A stretch of 6,542 nucleotides of DNA from positions 1-6,542 of the forward strand of contig CAKZPX010000354.1 of assembly GCA_937139435.1 (NCBI GenBank), in the 5' to 3' direction. The notes under the pieces were generated by a model. It did not search any database and was not told where the DNA came from. It saw nothing but the letters and a program-made list of their open reading frames with translations. The first letter of the stretch is position 1; each line of letters starts with the position of its first letter. Positions 1 through 5,588 of this stretch are shown in pieces. This DNA comes from an uncultured bacterium (lineage in GTDB: Bacteria; Hydrothermota; Tepidihabitantia; Tepidihabitantales; Tepidihabitantaceae). The position numbers were made by a program, and so were the translations under genes.

Positions 1-259
1 TTGATAGCACACCAAATTGAGCAACAAAGTAGCGCTGGAAGAGCATGGTGGCGAATACGCTGGCGAGGTTGGTGCCGATGATGGTGGTGATGAGTGATGG
101 CTCCAGTTTTTCTACCACCAGGAGCGCATCCCGGGCACCGGGTAGTTTCTTTTTTACCCAGTGGTTAAGCCGAACCCAGTTCGCCCGATAAAGGGCGGTT
201 TCCGAGCCGGCGTAGAAACCAGTGATGAAGACAAGGGCGAGTCCGGCAACAAGTTCCAT
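1..259 (-). CDS. CNNM/CorC (DUF21) family membrane protein, partial (3' end outside window)
   Basis: Reading leftward from ATG at 259-257, the frame stays open for 86 codons to the window edge, so only the N-terminus is present. It begins MELVAGLALVFITGFYAGSE: a hydrophobic segment (about residues 2-17) followed by GSETAL (18-23) and an RL at 30-31. This is the usual start of the CNNM transmembrane domain (consensus roughly SGSETAL). A second hydrophobic stretch follows at about 56-75, containing IIGTNLA. The family is associated with Mg2+/Co2+ homeostasis in the cytoplasmic membrane. The ATG lies 2 nt after the TAG stop of the upstream CNNM gene, so the two are almost certainly co-transcribed tandem paralogues. 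Whether CBS and CorC_HlyC domains follow cannot be seen. It differs clearly in sequence from its neighbour, so it is not a recent duplication. Confidence 0.85.
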   Translation of the reverse strand, partial: MELVAGLALVFITGFYAGSETALYRANWVRLNHWVKKKLPGARDALLVVEKLEPSLITTIIGTNLASVFATMLFQRYFVAQFGVLS

Positions 260-261
260 CG

Positions 262-1479
262 CTAACCTCGCCGGGGCTGGATTAAAACCTTTTCCAGTTT
301 CAGCGCCGAGGTTTCCTGGACGATTATTCTCAACCCGGCAAACTCAATCTCGTCACCGGGCACCGGCAGGCGCCCGAGCCGGTCGTGGATAAAGCCCGAG
401 AGCCGTTCATAGGATAGGTTTTGAAAGGCGTTATGGAACAGGCGGTTAAGGGTCACGAGGTCAATCTCGCCGTCAACCAGATAGCCACCAGCAGCGGTCT
501 TCGTGTAGGGTAGCTCCTCGGCATGGTCAAACTCGTCAACAATCTCGCCAAAGATTGCCTCCAGGATGTCTTCCAGTGTGACCATTCCGGCGGTCTGGCC
601 AAATTCGTCAACCACTATGGCGATGTGGGAGTTTTTCCGGCGCAGTTCGTCCAGCAGGGCGGGCAGACGCTTGACCTCGGGAACAAAGTAGGGGGTCCGG
701 GCGATTGTGATCGCCGGTTGATTTTCGTCTTCGGCGATAAGGAGTTCCTTCGCATAGAGGATGCCGGTAATATGGTCAATTGTTTCTCTGTAAACCGGCA
801 GCCGGGAAAATCCGGTGCGGGCGTACACCTGACGTGCCTGATGGAGCGGGGTGGTTTCCGGGATGGCGATGATGTCACTGCGCGGGGTCATAACCTCGGA
901 CACGGTGCGCCGGTCCAGGTCAACGATGTTGCGCAGGATTTCCTCTTCACCGGGCAGGAGCACACCCCGCGCCTGGGTGATTTCAATCAGGGTGTGCAGT
1001 TCCTCATCACTGAGTTCAGCAGGTTCTCTGGGCAACAGGGCGAGGGGAGCGTCCATCTTTTCTAAAATGGCAGTGAACGGGTTGAAGAGGTGATGGATGA
1101 AGGTAAACACCGGTGTGGTAATGCGGGCGAAACCTTCGGCGTGACGGGTGGCGATGACCTTGGGTGTTATCTCACCGAATAGCAGTAAGAGACCGGTCAT
1201 CACCAGACCACCAGCACCAAGGATGCCAGCGGGTGCGATACCGCTGGTGCGGACAAGTTTAAGGAGAAAGAGCGTCCAGAGGGCGGTGGCCGAGGTGTTG
1301 ACAATCAGGTTGCCTAAAAGCAGGGTGCCGAGCAGGCGTCGGGGACGAGAAAGAAGCAATTTTACTCCGGGTAGTTCCTGTACCCGCCAGCTTGGGAGAG
1401 AGAAAAACGCTGCCTCGGCACCGGAGAAAAGCGCGGACAGGAATAGCAACAGGGTGATGCTGATTAAAAGGAAAGGCAT
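262..1479 (-). CDS. CNNM/CorC-type transporter with CBS pair and CorC_HlyC domain (YbeX/HlyC-like)
   Basis: Membrane protein of the CNNM (DUF21)-CBS-CBS-CorC_HlyC architecture; relatives are implicated in Mg2+/Co2+ transport or resistance at the cytoplasmic membrane. From the ATG (405 aa), residues 3-24 form a hydrophobic helix with LFSGAEAAFFSL, and further membrane segments lie at about 48-76 and 82-102. The family motif GEITPK is at 102-107. CBS1 spans about 193-246 (starting VSEVMTPRSDII) and CBS2 about 259-315 (HIAIVVDEFGQTAGMVTLED). The C-terminal CorC_HlyC domain spans about 325-402 (GGYLVDGEIDL, GDEIEFAGLRI). Length is normal for the family. Start choice: an in-frame TTG at 1491-1489 directly abuts the ybeY TGA and would add four residues (MSNP). 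Neither start has a clear Shine-Dalgarno, and I prefer the ATG. It sits in the phoH-ybeY-corC order, like ybeZ-ybeY-ybeX of E. coli. The exact ion is not deducible. Confidence 0.95.
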   Translation of the reverse strand: MPFLLISITLLLFLSALFSGAEAAFFSLPSWRVQELPGVKLLLSRPRRLLGTLLLGNLIVNTSATALWTLFLLKLVRTSGIAPAGILGAGGLVMTGLLLLFGEITPKVIATRHAEGFARITTPVFTFIHHLFNPFTAILEKMDAPLALLPREPAELSDEELHTLIEITQARGVLLPGEEEILRNIVDLDRRTVSEVMTPRSDIIAIPETTPLHQARQVYARTGFSRLPVYRETIDHITGILYAKELLIAEDENQPAITIARTPYFVPEVKRLPALLDELRRKNSHIAIVVDEFGQTAGMVTLEDILEAIFGEIVDEFDHAEELPYTKTAAGGYLVDGEIDLVTLNRLFHNAFQNLSYERLSGFIHDRLGRLPVPGDEIEFAGLRIIVQETSALKLEKVLIQPRRG

Positions 1480-1491
1480 CGGGTTTGACAA

Positions 1492-1935
1492 TCAGTCCAG
1501 TTTTTTCATCTCAGCGTGGGACAGACCGGCAAGGTGCATCAGTCCGTGTCGCACCATGGTCAGGATTTCCACCCGTAACGGGATACCCAGTTCTGCCGCC
1601 TGTTCCTTTGCCTTTTCCCGGGAGATGTAGATTTCGCCGATAAGCACTAACCCATTTTTCTTTTCCGGTTCCAGCGGGGTGTAGATGGGAAAAGAGAGGA
1701 CATCGGTGGCGCGGTTGCGCCGGCGATAGCGGTAGTTGAGTTTTTGAATAAACCGGTTGTTGACCATTATGATATTGACCACGCCGAGCGGCAGGCGGTC
1801 GGGCAGTTGTTCGGCAATTGTATGACAGAGGTCGGTTATCGTCCGGCAGAGCCGGCTGTCCCGGGTGCCGAAGATTTCAACCTGCAGCCGGTTTTTCTTC
1901 TTCTTTCTGGCGTTTACCGGTGTCGCGTCGCTCAT
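1492..1935 (-). CDS. ybeY: YbeY-type endoribonuclease / rRNA maturation factor
   Basis: Zinc-dependent single-strand endoribonuclease (UPF0054) acting in the cytoplasm on 16S rRNA 3'-end maturation and ribosome quality control. In 147 aa I see the substrate-site region NYRYRRRNRATDVLSFP (67-83; the family has NxxYR...PTDVLSFP), GEIYIS (100-105), and the metal-binding HxxxHxxxxxH as HGLMHLAGLSH (130-140), with H130, H134 and H140 as ligands. Two oddities: the usual aspartate before the last histidine (G-x-D-H) is serine here, and the protein ends seven residues after H140, shorter than the usual tail of roughly 15-30 residues. The N-terminus carries a KKKK-rich extension (11-14) encoded within the overlap with phoH. 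The ATG lies 59 nt upstream of the phoH stop. No other ATG/GTG/TTG follows nearby; a CTG at codon 17 would give a more family-like N-terminus (LQVEIF) but is a rare start. The overlap suggests translational coupling with phoH. Confidence 0.95.
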   Translation of the reverse strand: MSDATPVNARKKKKNRLQVEIFGTRDSRLCRTITDLCHTIAEQLPDRLPLGVVNIIMVNNRFIQKLNYRYRRRNRATDVLSFPIYTPLEPEKKNGLVLIGEIYISREKAKEQAAELGIPLRVEILTMVRHGLMHLAGLSHAEMKKLD

Positions 1936-2899
1936 AGGCTTTAATTATCTCTGACACCAGGGGCGGACGGATAACATCGCCCTTGTCAAAGTAGATGATG
2001 GCGATACCCGGGATATTGGCTAAAAGTTTTTCCGCCTCCACCAGACCCGAGGTGTGCTGGTGGGACAGGTCAATCTGGGTAACATCGCCGGTAACAATCG
2101 CCCGGGAGTTCCAGCCCAGCCGGGTAAGAAACATCTTCATCTGGGTGGAGGTGGTGTTCTGTGCCTCGTCCAGGATGATGTAGGCGTCGGAGAGGGTGCG
2201 TCCCCGCATAAAGGCGAGCGGGGCGACCTCTATCACCTCCTGCTCAATCAGACGCTGGGTGCGTTCCAGCGGCAGCATATCAAACAGCGCATCATAGAGC
2301 GGGCGAAGATAGGGGTCGATCTTCTCCTTGAATGTCCCGGGCAGATAACCGAGCGATTCACCCGCCTCAACTGCTGGACGGGTAAGGATAATCCTGCTGC
2401 ACCGTCCGGAGATTAAGGCGGATACCGCGGCGGCGACCGCAAGATAGGTTTTGCCGGTGCCGGCGGGTCCGATGGCAAAGATGATGTCGGAACGGCTGAT
2501 CTCTTCCAGATAGCGGCGCTGGTTTTCGCTCTTCGGTGCGATGGTCTTGCGCGGGGTGTGGATAACGCCCATTTCTGCTGCCGGTGGTAACTTTTTCCCT
2601 TTTTCTTTTGGCTCCGGTTCTTCCCCATCCAGACCGACCCGGCGCTCCTCGCGCAGACGCCGCACCTCAGCTTCAACCAGTTCTGGTGTCACCCGTTCAC
2701 CCCGACGACAGCGGGCGATCAGACGCTGAAACACCTCTTCCAGTTCCTTTTTCTCGGAGCGCGGTCCGGACAGGCGCAAAAGTCCGTCCCGATAAACAAC
2801 ATAGGTGCGGTAAAATCGGGCAAGGGTGGTGAGATTGATATCTGCCGGACCGAGGAGTTCCACCTGATCAACATCCTCGGCAGGTATCAGGTAACGCAA
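1877..2899 (-). CDS. phoH: PhoH-like ATPase (YbeZ family)
   Basis: Cytoplasmic P-loop ATPase of the PhoH/YbeZ family, genetically and physically linked to YbeY in RNA metabolism; the exact reaction is not firmly established. In 340 aa, the N-terminal region (about 4-50, IPAEDVDQVELLGPADINL) matches the small N-terminal domain of family members. A charged variable linker follows at about 85-110. The ATPase domain has Walker A GPAGTGKT (144-151), TRPAVEAGESLGYLPG (173-188), DPYLRPLYDALFDML (195-209), Walker B IILDEAQN (241-248) and TGDVTQIDL (270-278). Start: the only ATG/GTG/TTG before an upstream in-frame TAA (2914-2912) is TTG at 2899, and family-like sequence begins almost at once, which favours it. 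It has no Shine-Dalgarno and lies only about 10 nt from a -10 box. The alternative GTG at 2863-2861 has GAGGA 10 nt upstream but would cut off IPAEDVDQ. First gene of the minus-strand operon. Confidence 0.96.
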   Translation of the reverse strand: MRYLIPAEDVDQVELLGPADINLTTLARFYRTYVVYRDGLLRLSGPRSEKKELEEVFQRLIARCRRGERVTPELVEAEVRRLREERRVGLDGEEPEPKEKGKKLPPAAEMGVIHTPRKTIAPKSENQRRYLEEISRSDIIFAIGPAGTGKTYLAVAAAVSALISGRCSRIILTRPAVEAGESLGYLPGTFKEKIDPYLRPLYDALFDMLPLERTQRLIEQEVIEVAPLAFMRGRTLSDAYIILDEAQNTTSTQMKMFLTRLGWNSRAIVTGDVTQIDLSHQHTSGLVEAEKLLANIPGIAIIYFDKGDVIRPPLVSEIIKAYERRDTGKRQKEEEKPAAG

Positions 2900-2908
2900 T
2901 TTAAGGTA

Positions 2909-2936
2909 ATTTTAGCGACGATATTGCGCGGGTCAA
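2909..2936 (-). promoter_or_regulatory. sigma70-like promoter for the phoH-ybeY-CNNM operon
   Basis: On the minus strand, TTGACC (2936-2931) and TAAAAT (2914-2909) are separated by 16 bp. These are good matches to -35 and -10 boxes and point into phoH. The predicted transcription start, about 2903-2900, is within a few bases of the TTG start of phoH. It does not overlap the divergent recA promoter: 29 bp lie between the two -35 boxes. Inferred from pattern only. Confidence 0.65.
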
Positions 2937-2965
2937 GATTAGAAAGAAGGCAGAGGTTGCTATCC

Positions 2966-2993
2966 TTGACTTGGGTGGTGCGGGTTCTATACT
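2966..2993 (+). promoter_or_regulatory. sigma70-like promoter for recA-recX
   Basis: TTGACT (2966-2971) and TATACT (2988-2993) with a 16-bp spacer form a near-consensus promoter 41 bp before the recA ATG. The predicted start near 3000 gives a leader of about 34 nt. I found neither an E. coli-type LexA box (CTGT-N8-ACAG) nor a Bacillus-type one (GAAC-N4-GTTC) overlapping it, so SOS control cannot be claimed from the sequence. Confidence 0.8.
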
Positions 2994-3024
2994 GGGAAAG
3001 GAAACCGAAGCGAATAAAACCAGT

Positions 3025-3029
3025 GGAGG
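3025..3029 (+). promoter_or_regulatory. ribosome binding site of recA
   Basis: GGAGG, 4 nt before ATG at 3034. It decides the recA start. An in-frame TTG at 2971 would lengthen RecA by 21 residues, but it lies inside the promoter (last base of the -35 box) and gives a non-RecA-like extension. Confidence 0.85.
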
Positions 3030-3033
3030 CGTT

Positions 3034-4080
3034 ATGGCAAAAGAAGAAAAGTTCAAGGCGCTGACCAATGCGCTGGGTCATATTGAAAAGCAGTTTGGTA
3101 AAGGTGCAATAATGCGTCTGGGCGAAGAGGGTGCGGTGCTGGACATTGAGGCGATACCCACCGGCTCGCTGGGTCTGGATGTGATTCTTGGCGTTGGTGG
3201 TGTGCCCAAGGGCAGGATTGTGGAGATATTCGGGCCGGAATCTTCGGGCAAGACCACCCTCGCCCTGGAGATTATTGGTCAGTGTCAGCGGATGGGAGGC
3301 ACAGCGGCATTTATTGATGCCGAGCATGCCCTTGACCCGAAATATGCTGAGAAACTCGGTGTCAATCTGAAAGAACTTTTAGTCTCCCAGCCTGATTCTG
3401 GTGAGCAGGCGCTGGAGATTGCCGAGGTCTTAACCCGCTCCGGCGGACTGGACATGTTTGTGGTGGATTCGGTGGCAGCGCTGGTACCCCGGGCGGAGAT
3501 TGAGGGCGAGATGGGTGATGCCTTTGTCGGGGTGCAGGCACGATTGATGTCTCAGGCACTGCGCAAACTGGCGGGTGTGATTCAGAAGTCGCACACCTGT
3601 GCGATATTCACCAATCAAATCCGGCACAAAATCGGGGTGATGTTTGGCAATCCCGAGACCACGCCCGGCGGTCTGGCGCTGAAATTCTATGCCACGGTCC
3701 GGCTGGACATCCGGCGCACCGCAGCGCTGAAAAAGGGTGAACAAGTTATCGGTTCCCGTACGAAAGTGCGGGTGGTGAAAAATAAGATTGCCCCGCCCTT
3801 CCGTGAGACCGAGTTTGACATCATCTACGGCGAGGGCATCTCCCGTATGGGGGAACTGGTTGACATCGGTGTGGAACACGGCGTCATTGACAAGTCCGGT
3901 GCCTGGTTCACCTATGGCAACACCAAAATCGGACAGGGACGCGAGGCGGCGATTGAGTTTCTCAAAGGGCACAAGGATGTGGCGGCAAAGATTGAGACCG
4001 CTCTCCGCGAGAAACTGAAACTGCCCCGTGTCCGGGTAAAGGATGAAGATAACCGCGCTCAGACCGCAAAAAAGAAGTAA
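3034..4080 (+). CDS. recA: Recombinase A
   Basis: ATP-dependent DNA strand exchange protein of homologous recombination and SOS co-protease, cytoplasmic. The product is 348 aa, normal for RecA. N-terminal KEEKFKALTNALGHIEKQFGKG (4-24, the filament-packing helix and onwards) is followed by Walker A GPESSGKT (67-74), FIDAEHALDP (93-102, with the catalytic glutamate at 97), and Walker B-type MFVVDSVAALVPRAEIEGEMGD (141-162, leading into loop L1). GVQARLMSQALRKL (166-179) comes next, then the loop L2 region TNQIRHKIGVMFGNPETTPGG (193-213). KNKIAPPFRETEFDIIYGEGI (249-269) and a lysine-rich C-terminal tail complete it. All active-site motifs are intact. The start at 3034 is set by GGAGG and the upstream promoter. 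Its 3' end overlaps recX by 38 nt. Confidence 0.99.
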   Translation: MAKEEKFKALTNALGHIEKQFGKGAIMRLGEEGAVLDIEAIPTGSLGLDVILGVGGVPKGRIVEIFGPESSGKTTLALEIIGQCQRMGGTAAFIDAEHALDPKYAEKLGVNLKELLVSQPDSGEQALEIAEVLTRSGGLDMFVVDSVAALVPRAEIEGEMGDAFVGVQARLMSQALRKLAGVIQKSHTCAIFTNQIRHKIGVMFGNPETTPGGLALKFYATVRLDIRRTAALKKGEQVIGSRTKVRVVKNKIAPPFRETEFDIIYGEGISRMGELVDIGVEHGVIDKSGAWFTYGNTKIGQGREAAIEFLKGHKDVAAKIETALREKLKLPRVRVKDEDNRAQTAKKK

Positions 4081-4678
4081 AAAGCGGTTAGCGGTATTTG
4101 TTGACGGCGGATTTGCCTTCAGCCTTGACCGAACCACGGTAAAACAGTTCCGGCTCAAACCGGGCTGTCCGGTTGACCCGGAACTTTTAGCCGATATTGT
4201 CCTTAACGAACAACTCCGCCACTGCCGGGAGTATGCACTGCTCCTTTTGTCCTATCGGGCGCGTTCGGAAAAGGAGTTAAAAGATCGGCTGAACAAAAAG
4301 GGTTATACGCCGGAGGTGATTGATGCGGTGATGACCGAGTTGAAAAGACAGGGGCTGGTTGATGACAGAAAACTGGCTGAGCGGTATGTGGGCGACCGCA
4401 TCACCATCGGGCACAAGGGCAAAAAAATGGTTAGGGCCGAGCTGTTAAAAATGGGTGTGGCAAAGGAAGAGATTAACCGGGCGCTGGCAAAGGCGCCAGA
4501 CGAAACCGAGGCGGCAATGATGGTGGTAGAACACTTTCTACCCCGTTACCGGAAATTAGATGCCCGGACCAGGGCGCGCAGGCTCTGGGGGGTTCTTGCC
4601 CGCAGGGGTTTCGCAGCGGATACGATTGCCACGGTGATGAAAGAATTGGGTGCTGAGCCGCTGGATGTGACCGAATAA
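4043..4678 (+). CDS. recX: Regulatory protein RecX
   Basis: RecX binds RecA filaments and modulates (usually inhibits) recombinase and co-protease activity. The product is 211 aa. The N-terminal KITALRPQKRSKKRLAVFVDG (2-22) has the form seen in Firmicutes/Thermotogae-type RecX, and GGFAFSLD (22-29) follows. The three-helix RecX repeats are visible: LLLLSYRARSEKELKDRLNKK (66-86), GLVDDRKLAERYVGDRI (104-120) with GHKGKKMVRAELLKMGV (123-139), and a third at about 164-203 (RARRLWGVLARRGFAADTI). ATG at 4043 sits inside the recA 3' end in another frame; KITALRPQK is family-like, so this start is well supported. A weak AAAGG directly precedes the ATG, so initiation probably depends on translation of recA. 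Transcription likely ends at the 4780-4810 terminator. Confidence 0.96.
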   Translation: MKITALRPQKRSKKRLAVFVDGGFAFSLDRTTVKQFRLKPGCPVDPELLADIVLNEQLRHCREYALLLLSYRARSEKELKDRLNKKGYTPEVIDAVMTELKRQGLVDDRKLAERYVGDRITIGHKGKKMVRAELLKMGVAKEEINRALAKAPDETEAAMMVVEHFLPRYRKLDARTRARRLWGVLARRGFAADTIATVMKELGAEPLDVTE

Positions 4679-4779
4679 AACCTGCCGGACACACTCATTC
4701 TTTTACTTGGGGTTTCCCTGAAAATTATCACTAAAATACATCTCCGGTTAACCATGACGGTAATCCCCCCGATTGTCCC
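4679..4779. other. spacer between recX and its terminator
   Basis: No coding potential recognised. Contains the palindrome GGTTAACC (4746-4753) and, at 4759-4768, GGTAATCCCC, which can pair with the 5' arm of the following terminator (see findings). A TAAAAT at 4732-4737 resembles a -10 box but has no acceptable -35 at 16-18 bp. Confidence 0.5.
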
Positions 4780-4810
4780 GGGGATAACCCGGGGTTATCC
4801 CCCCTTTTTT
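4780..4810 (+). terminator. Rho-independent terminator of recA-recX
   Basis: Arms GGGGATAACC (4780-4789) and GGTTATCCCC (4793-4802) form a perfect 10-bp stem with a 3-nt loop; the inner pairs may open for a larger loop. The sequence continues CC then TTTTTT (4805-4810). It lies about 100 nt downstream of the recX stop in the correct orientation. There is no minus-strand T-tract, so it is not a good terminator for leftward transcription. Confidence 0.85.
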
Positions 4811-4900
4811 GATAACTTATTGATTTATGGCAAGCTAATTCAATTTTTGTTTCCCGACCATTAAAAATGTCCTTTTTCTGTCTCTAAATTATTTAAATAG
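4811..4900. other. AT-rich spacer with no recognisable gene
   Basis: A/T-rich sequence between the recX terminator and the gene remnant. It has in-frame stops in the reading frame that opens the remnant (last one TAG at 4898-4900). No signal peptide, promoter with both boxes, or RNA gene could be identified. Confidence 0.5.
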
Positions 4901-5397
4901 CGAGAAGGTTCTCTTGTACTCAAAAAAATACCAACCGATATTGTTGAAACGCCGGACGGTTCTTTTTCCTGTCGTGGGCACCGTATTTGATTCCAGTGCC
5001 ATCCTGTGGTTCAGCAATATGGACGGGCTGGTAATGAGGATTGATTCTACAGGTGAGCCAACCTGGATAAAACGCTATGGAAAATGGACTGCACCGGAAC
5101 TGTTCAGGGGGTAGCACAAAAGAGAGAATCACCATCTTACCTGTATTTGAAATACAACCATCCCAATCTGTTTTCGGGCAGGACCACCATTTTCTTTAGT
5201 ATCGGTCACTGTTGTGCGGTGGTGTTGAAAATAGTCGCCCTTACTGGCAGGGAAATGGCGAGGCTTGTGTCCGGGCGGTTACCGGCTGGCGAGTACGATA
5301 CGGTTTTGATGCGAGCGGTTTGCCCATCGGCACCTATTTCTGTATTCTTCAGACAGGGATTCAGAGACAACAGAAGAAGATAACAGTTGTCAGATAA
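4901..5397 (+). pseudogene. remnant of a secreted repeat protein with a T9SS/FlgD-like C-terminal sorting domain (frameshifted)
   Basis: Pieces in different frames line up into one family-like protein. From 4901: SLVLKKIPTDIVETPDGSF. A frame change near 4963-4967 (T5) leads to VVGTVFDSS and DGLVMRIDSTGEPTWIKRYG (to about 5075). This resembles the DGG..vvG / lvK.DsnG..W.k.yG repeats of large secreted proteins. A second change near 5107-5111 (G5) leads to YNHPNLFSGRTTIFFSIG and LKIVALTGREMARLVSGRL-PAGEYDTV. A third near 5304-5307 (T4) leads to FDASGLPIGTYFCILQTG and KKITVVR, ending at TAA 5395-5397. The last two blocks match the classic ...YPNPF...TTI.FSl...V.LkiYD..GR.v..L..g.l.aG.y...wDasG.psGtYfy.l.....kk..v. 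tail. No signal peptide or full repeat array is present. Intact neighbouring genes argue for true decay rather than poor sequence. Family assignment is by recognition only; the original function is unknown. Confidence 0.7.
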
Positions 5398-5416
5398 CAG
5401 CGGGGCGTTACCCGTT

Positions 5417-5496
5417 CCGGTAGACAAACAGTTAATTGAGTTATGGTGGTTAGTTAAATGAACGCTCTCCGGGCTGTTTGTTAAGTGGATTACCGG
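5417..5496. repeat. interrupted inverted repeat upstream of alaS
   Basis: Outer arms CCGGTA (5417-5422) and TACCGG (5491-5496), and inner arms ACAAACAG (5424-5431) and CTGTTTGT (5474-5481), are all perfect complements in nested order. They are separated by a 1-nt bulge on the left side and 9 nt on the right, around a 42-nt loop. Could be a structured leader, an operator or chance; no T-tract follows. Confidence 0.35.
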
Positions 5497-5552
5497 GCGG
5501 AAAAAGTGATGTTAAACGCTAATAACAGCAAAAGGTAACTCTCAGCATAAAA

Positions 5553-5580
5553 TTGCCTTAATAAATTTTGTTATTACAAT
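5553..5580 (+). promoter_or_regulatory. candidate promoter of alaS
   Basis: TTGCCT (5553-5558) and TACAAT (5575-5580) with a 16-bp spacer, the same spacing as the other two promoters here. The -10 box ends 8 bp before the alaS ATG, so transcription would begin at or next to the start codon. The -35 match is moderate. Confidence 0.45.
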
Positions 5581-5588
5581 AGGGTGGT

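Larger units (their letters stand above)
5398..5588. other. intergenic region upstream of alaS
   Basis: No gene recognised. GTTAA occurs four times (5431, 5453, 5480, 5511) and AACGCT twice (5461, 5516). An interrupted inverted repeat lies at 5417-5431 / 5474-5496 (listed separately). The 3' part (5545-5580) is AT-rich and holds the candidate alaS promoter. Confidence 0.5.

Noticed and set aside
523..1065. Long plus-strand open frame of 180 codons opposite the CNNM gene.
   Set aside because: It is antisense to a gene with clear domains and shows no recognisable family. Long antisense frames are common opposite GC-biased codons.
2985..3003. Possible LexA box near the recA -10 region.
   Set aside because: Neither CTGT-N8-ACAG nor GAAC-N4-GTTC half-sites occur in correct pairing; only single half-site-like words are present.
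2971..3033. 21-residue N-terminal extension of RecA from TTG 2971.
   Set aside because: It lies within the promoter and has no RecA-like sequence; GGAGG before ATG 3034 marks the real start.
2887..3327. Minus-strand open frame of 146 codons spanning the phoH-recA intergenic region.
   Set aside because: It covers both promoters and the antisense of recA; composition is not protein-like.
4068..4074. A AAA AAG heptamer in the RecA frame just before its stop, identical to the dnaX-type -1 slippery site, next to the overlapping recX.
   Set aside because: A -1 shift leads to a frame that ends after five codons (EVKSG), not into recX, which would need +1. No stimulatory upstream Shine-Dalgarno or downstream hairpin is evident. 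It is explained by the lysine-rich RecA tail.
3430..4158. Minus-strand open frame of 242 codons opposite recA.
   Set aside because: Fully antisense to the conserved recA/recX coding sequence, no family features and no promoter or ribosome binding site seen.
4914..5114. Stand-alone 66-aa gene from TTG 4914 with GAAGG upstream.
   Set aside because: Its family-like content starts only at VVGTV; the matching preceding piece (DIVETPDGSF) is in another frame that crosses this start, so it is better read as part of the frameshifted remnant.
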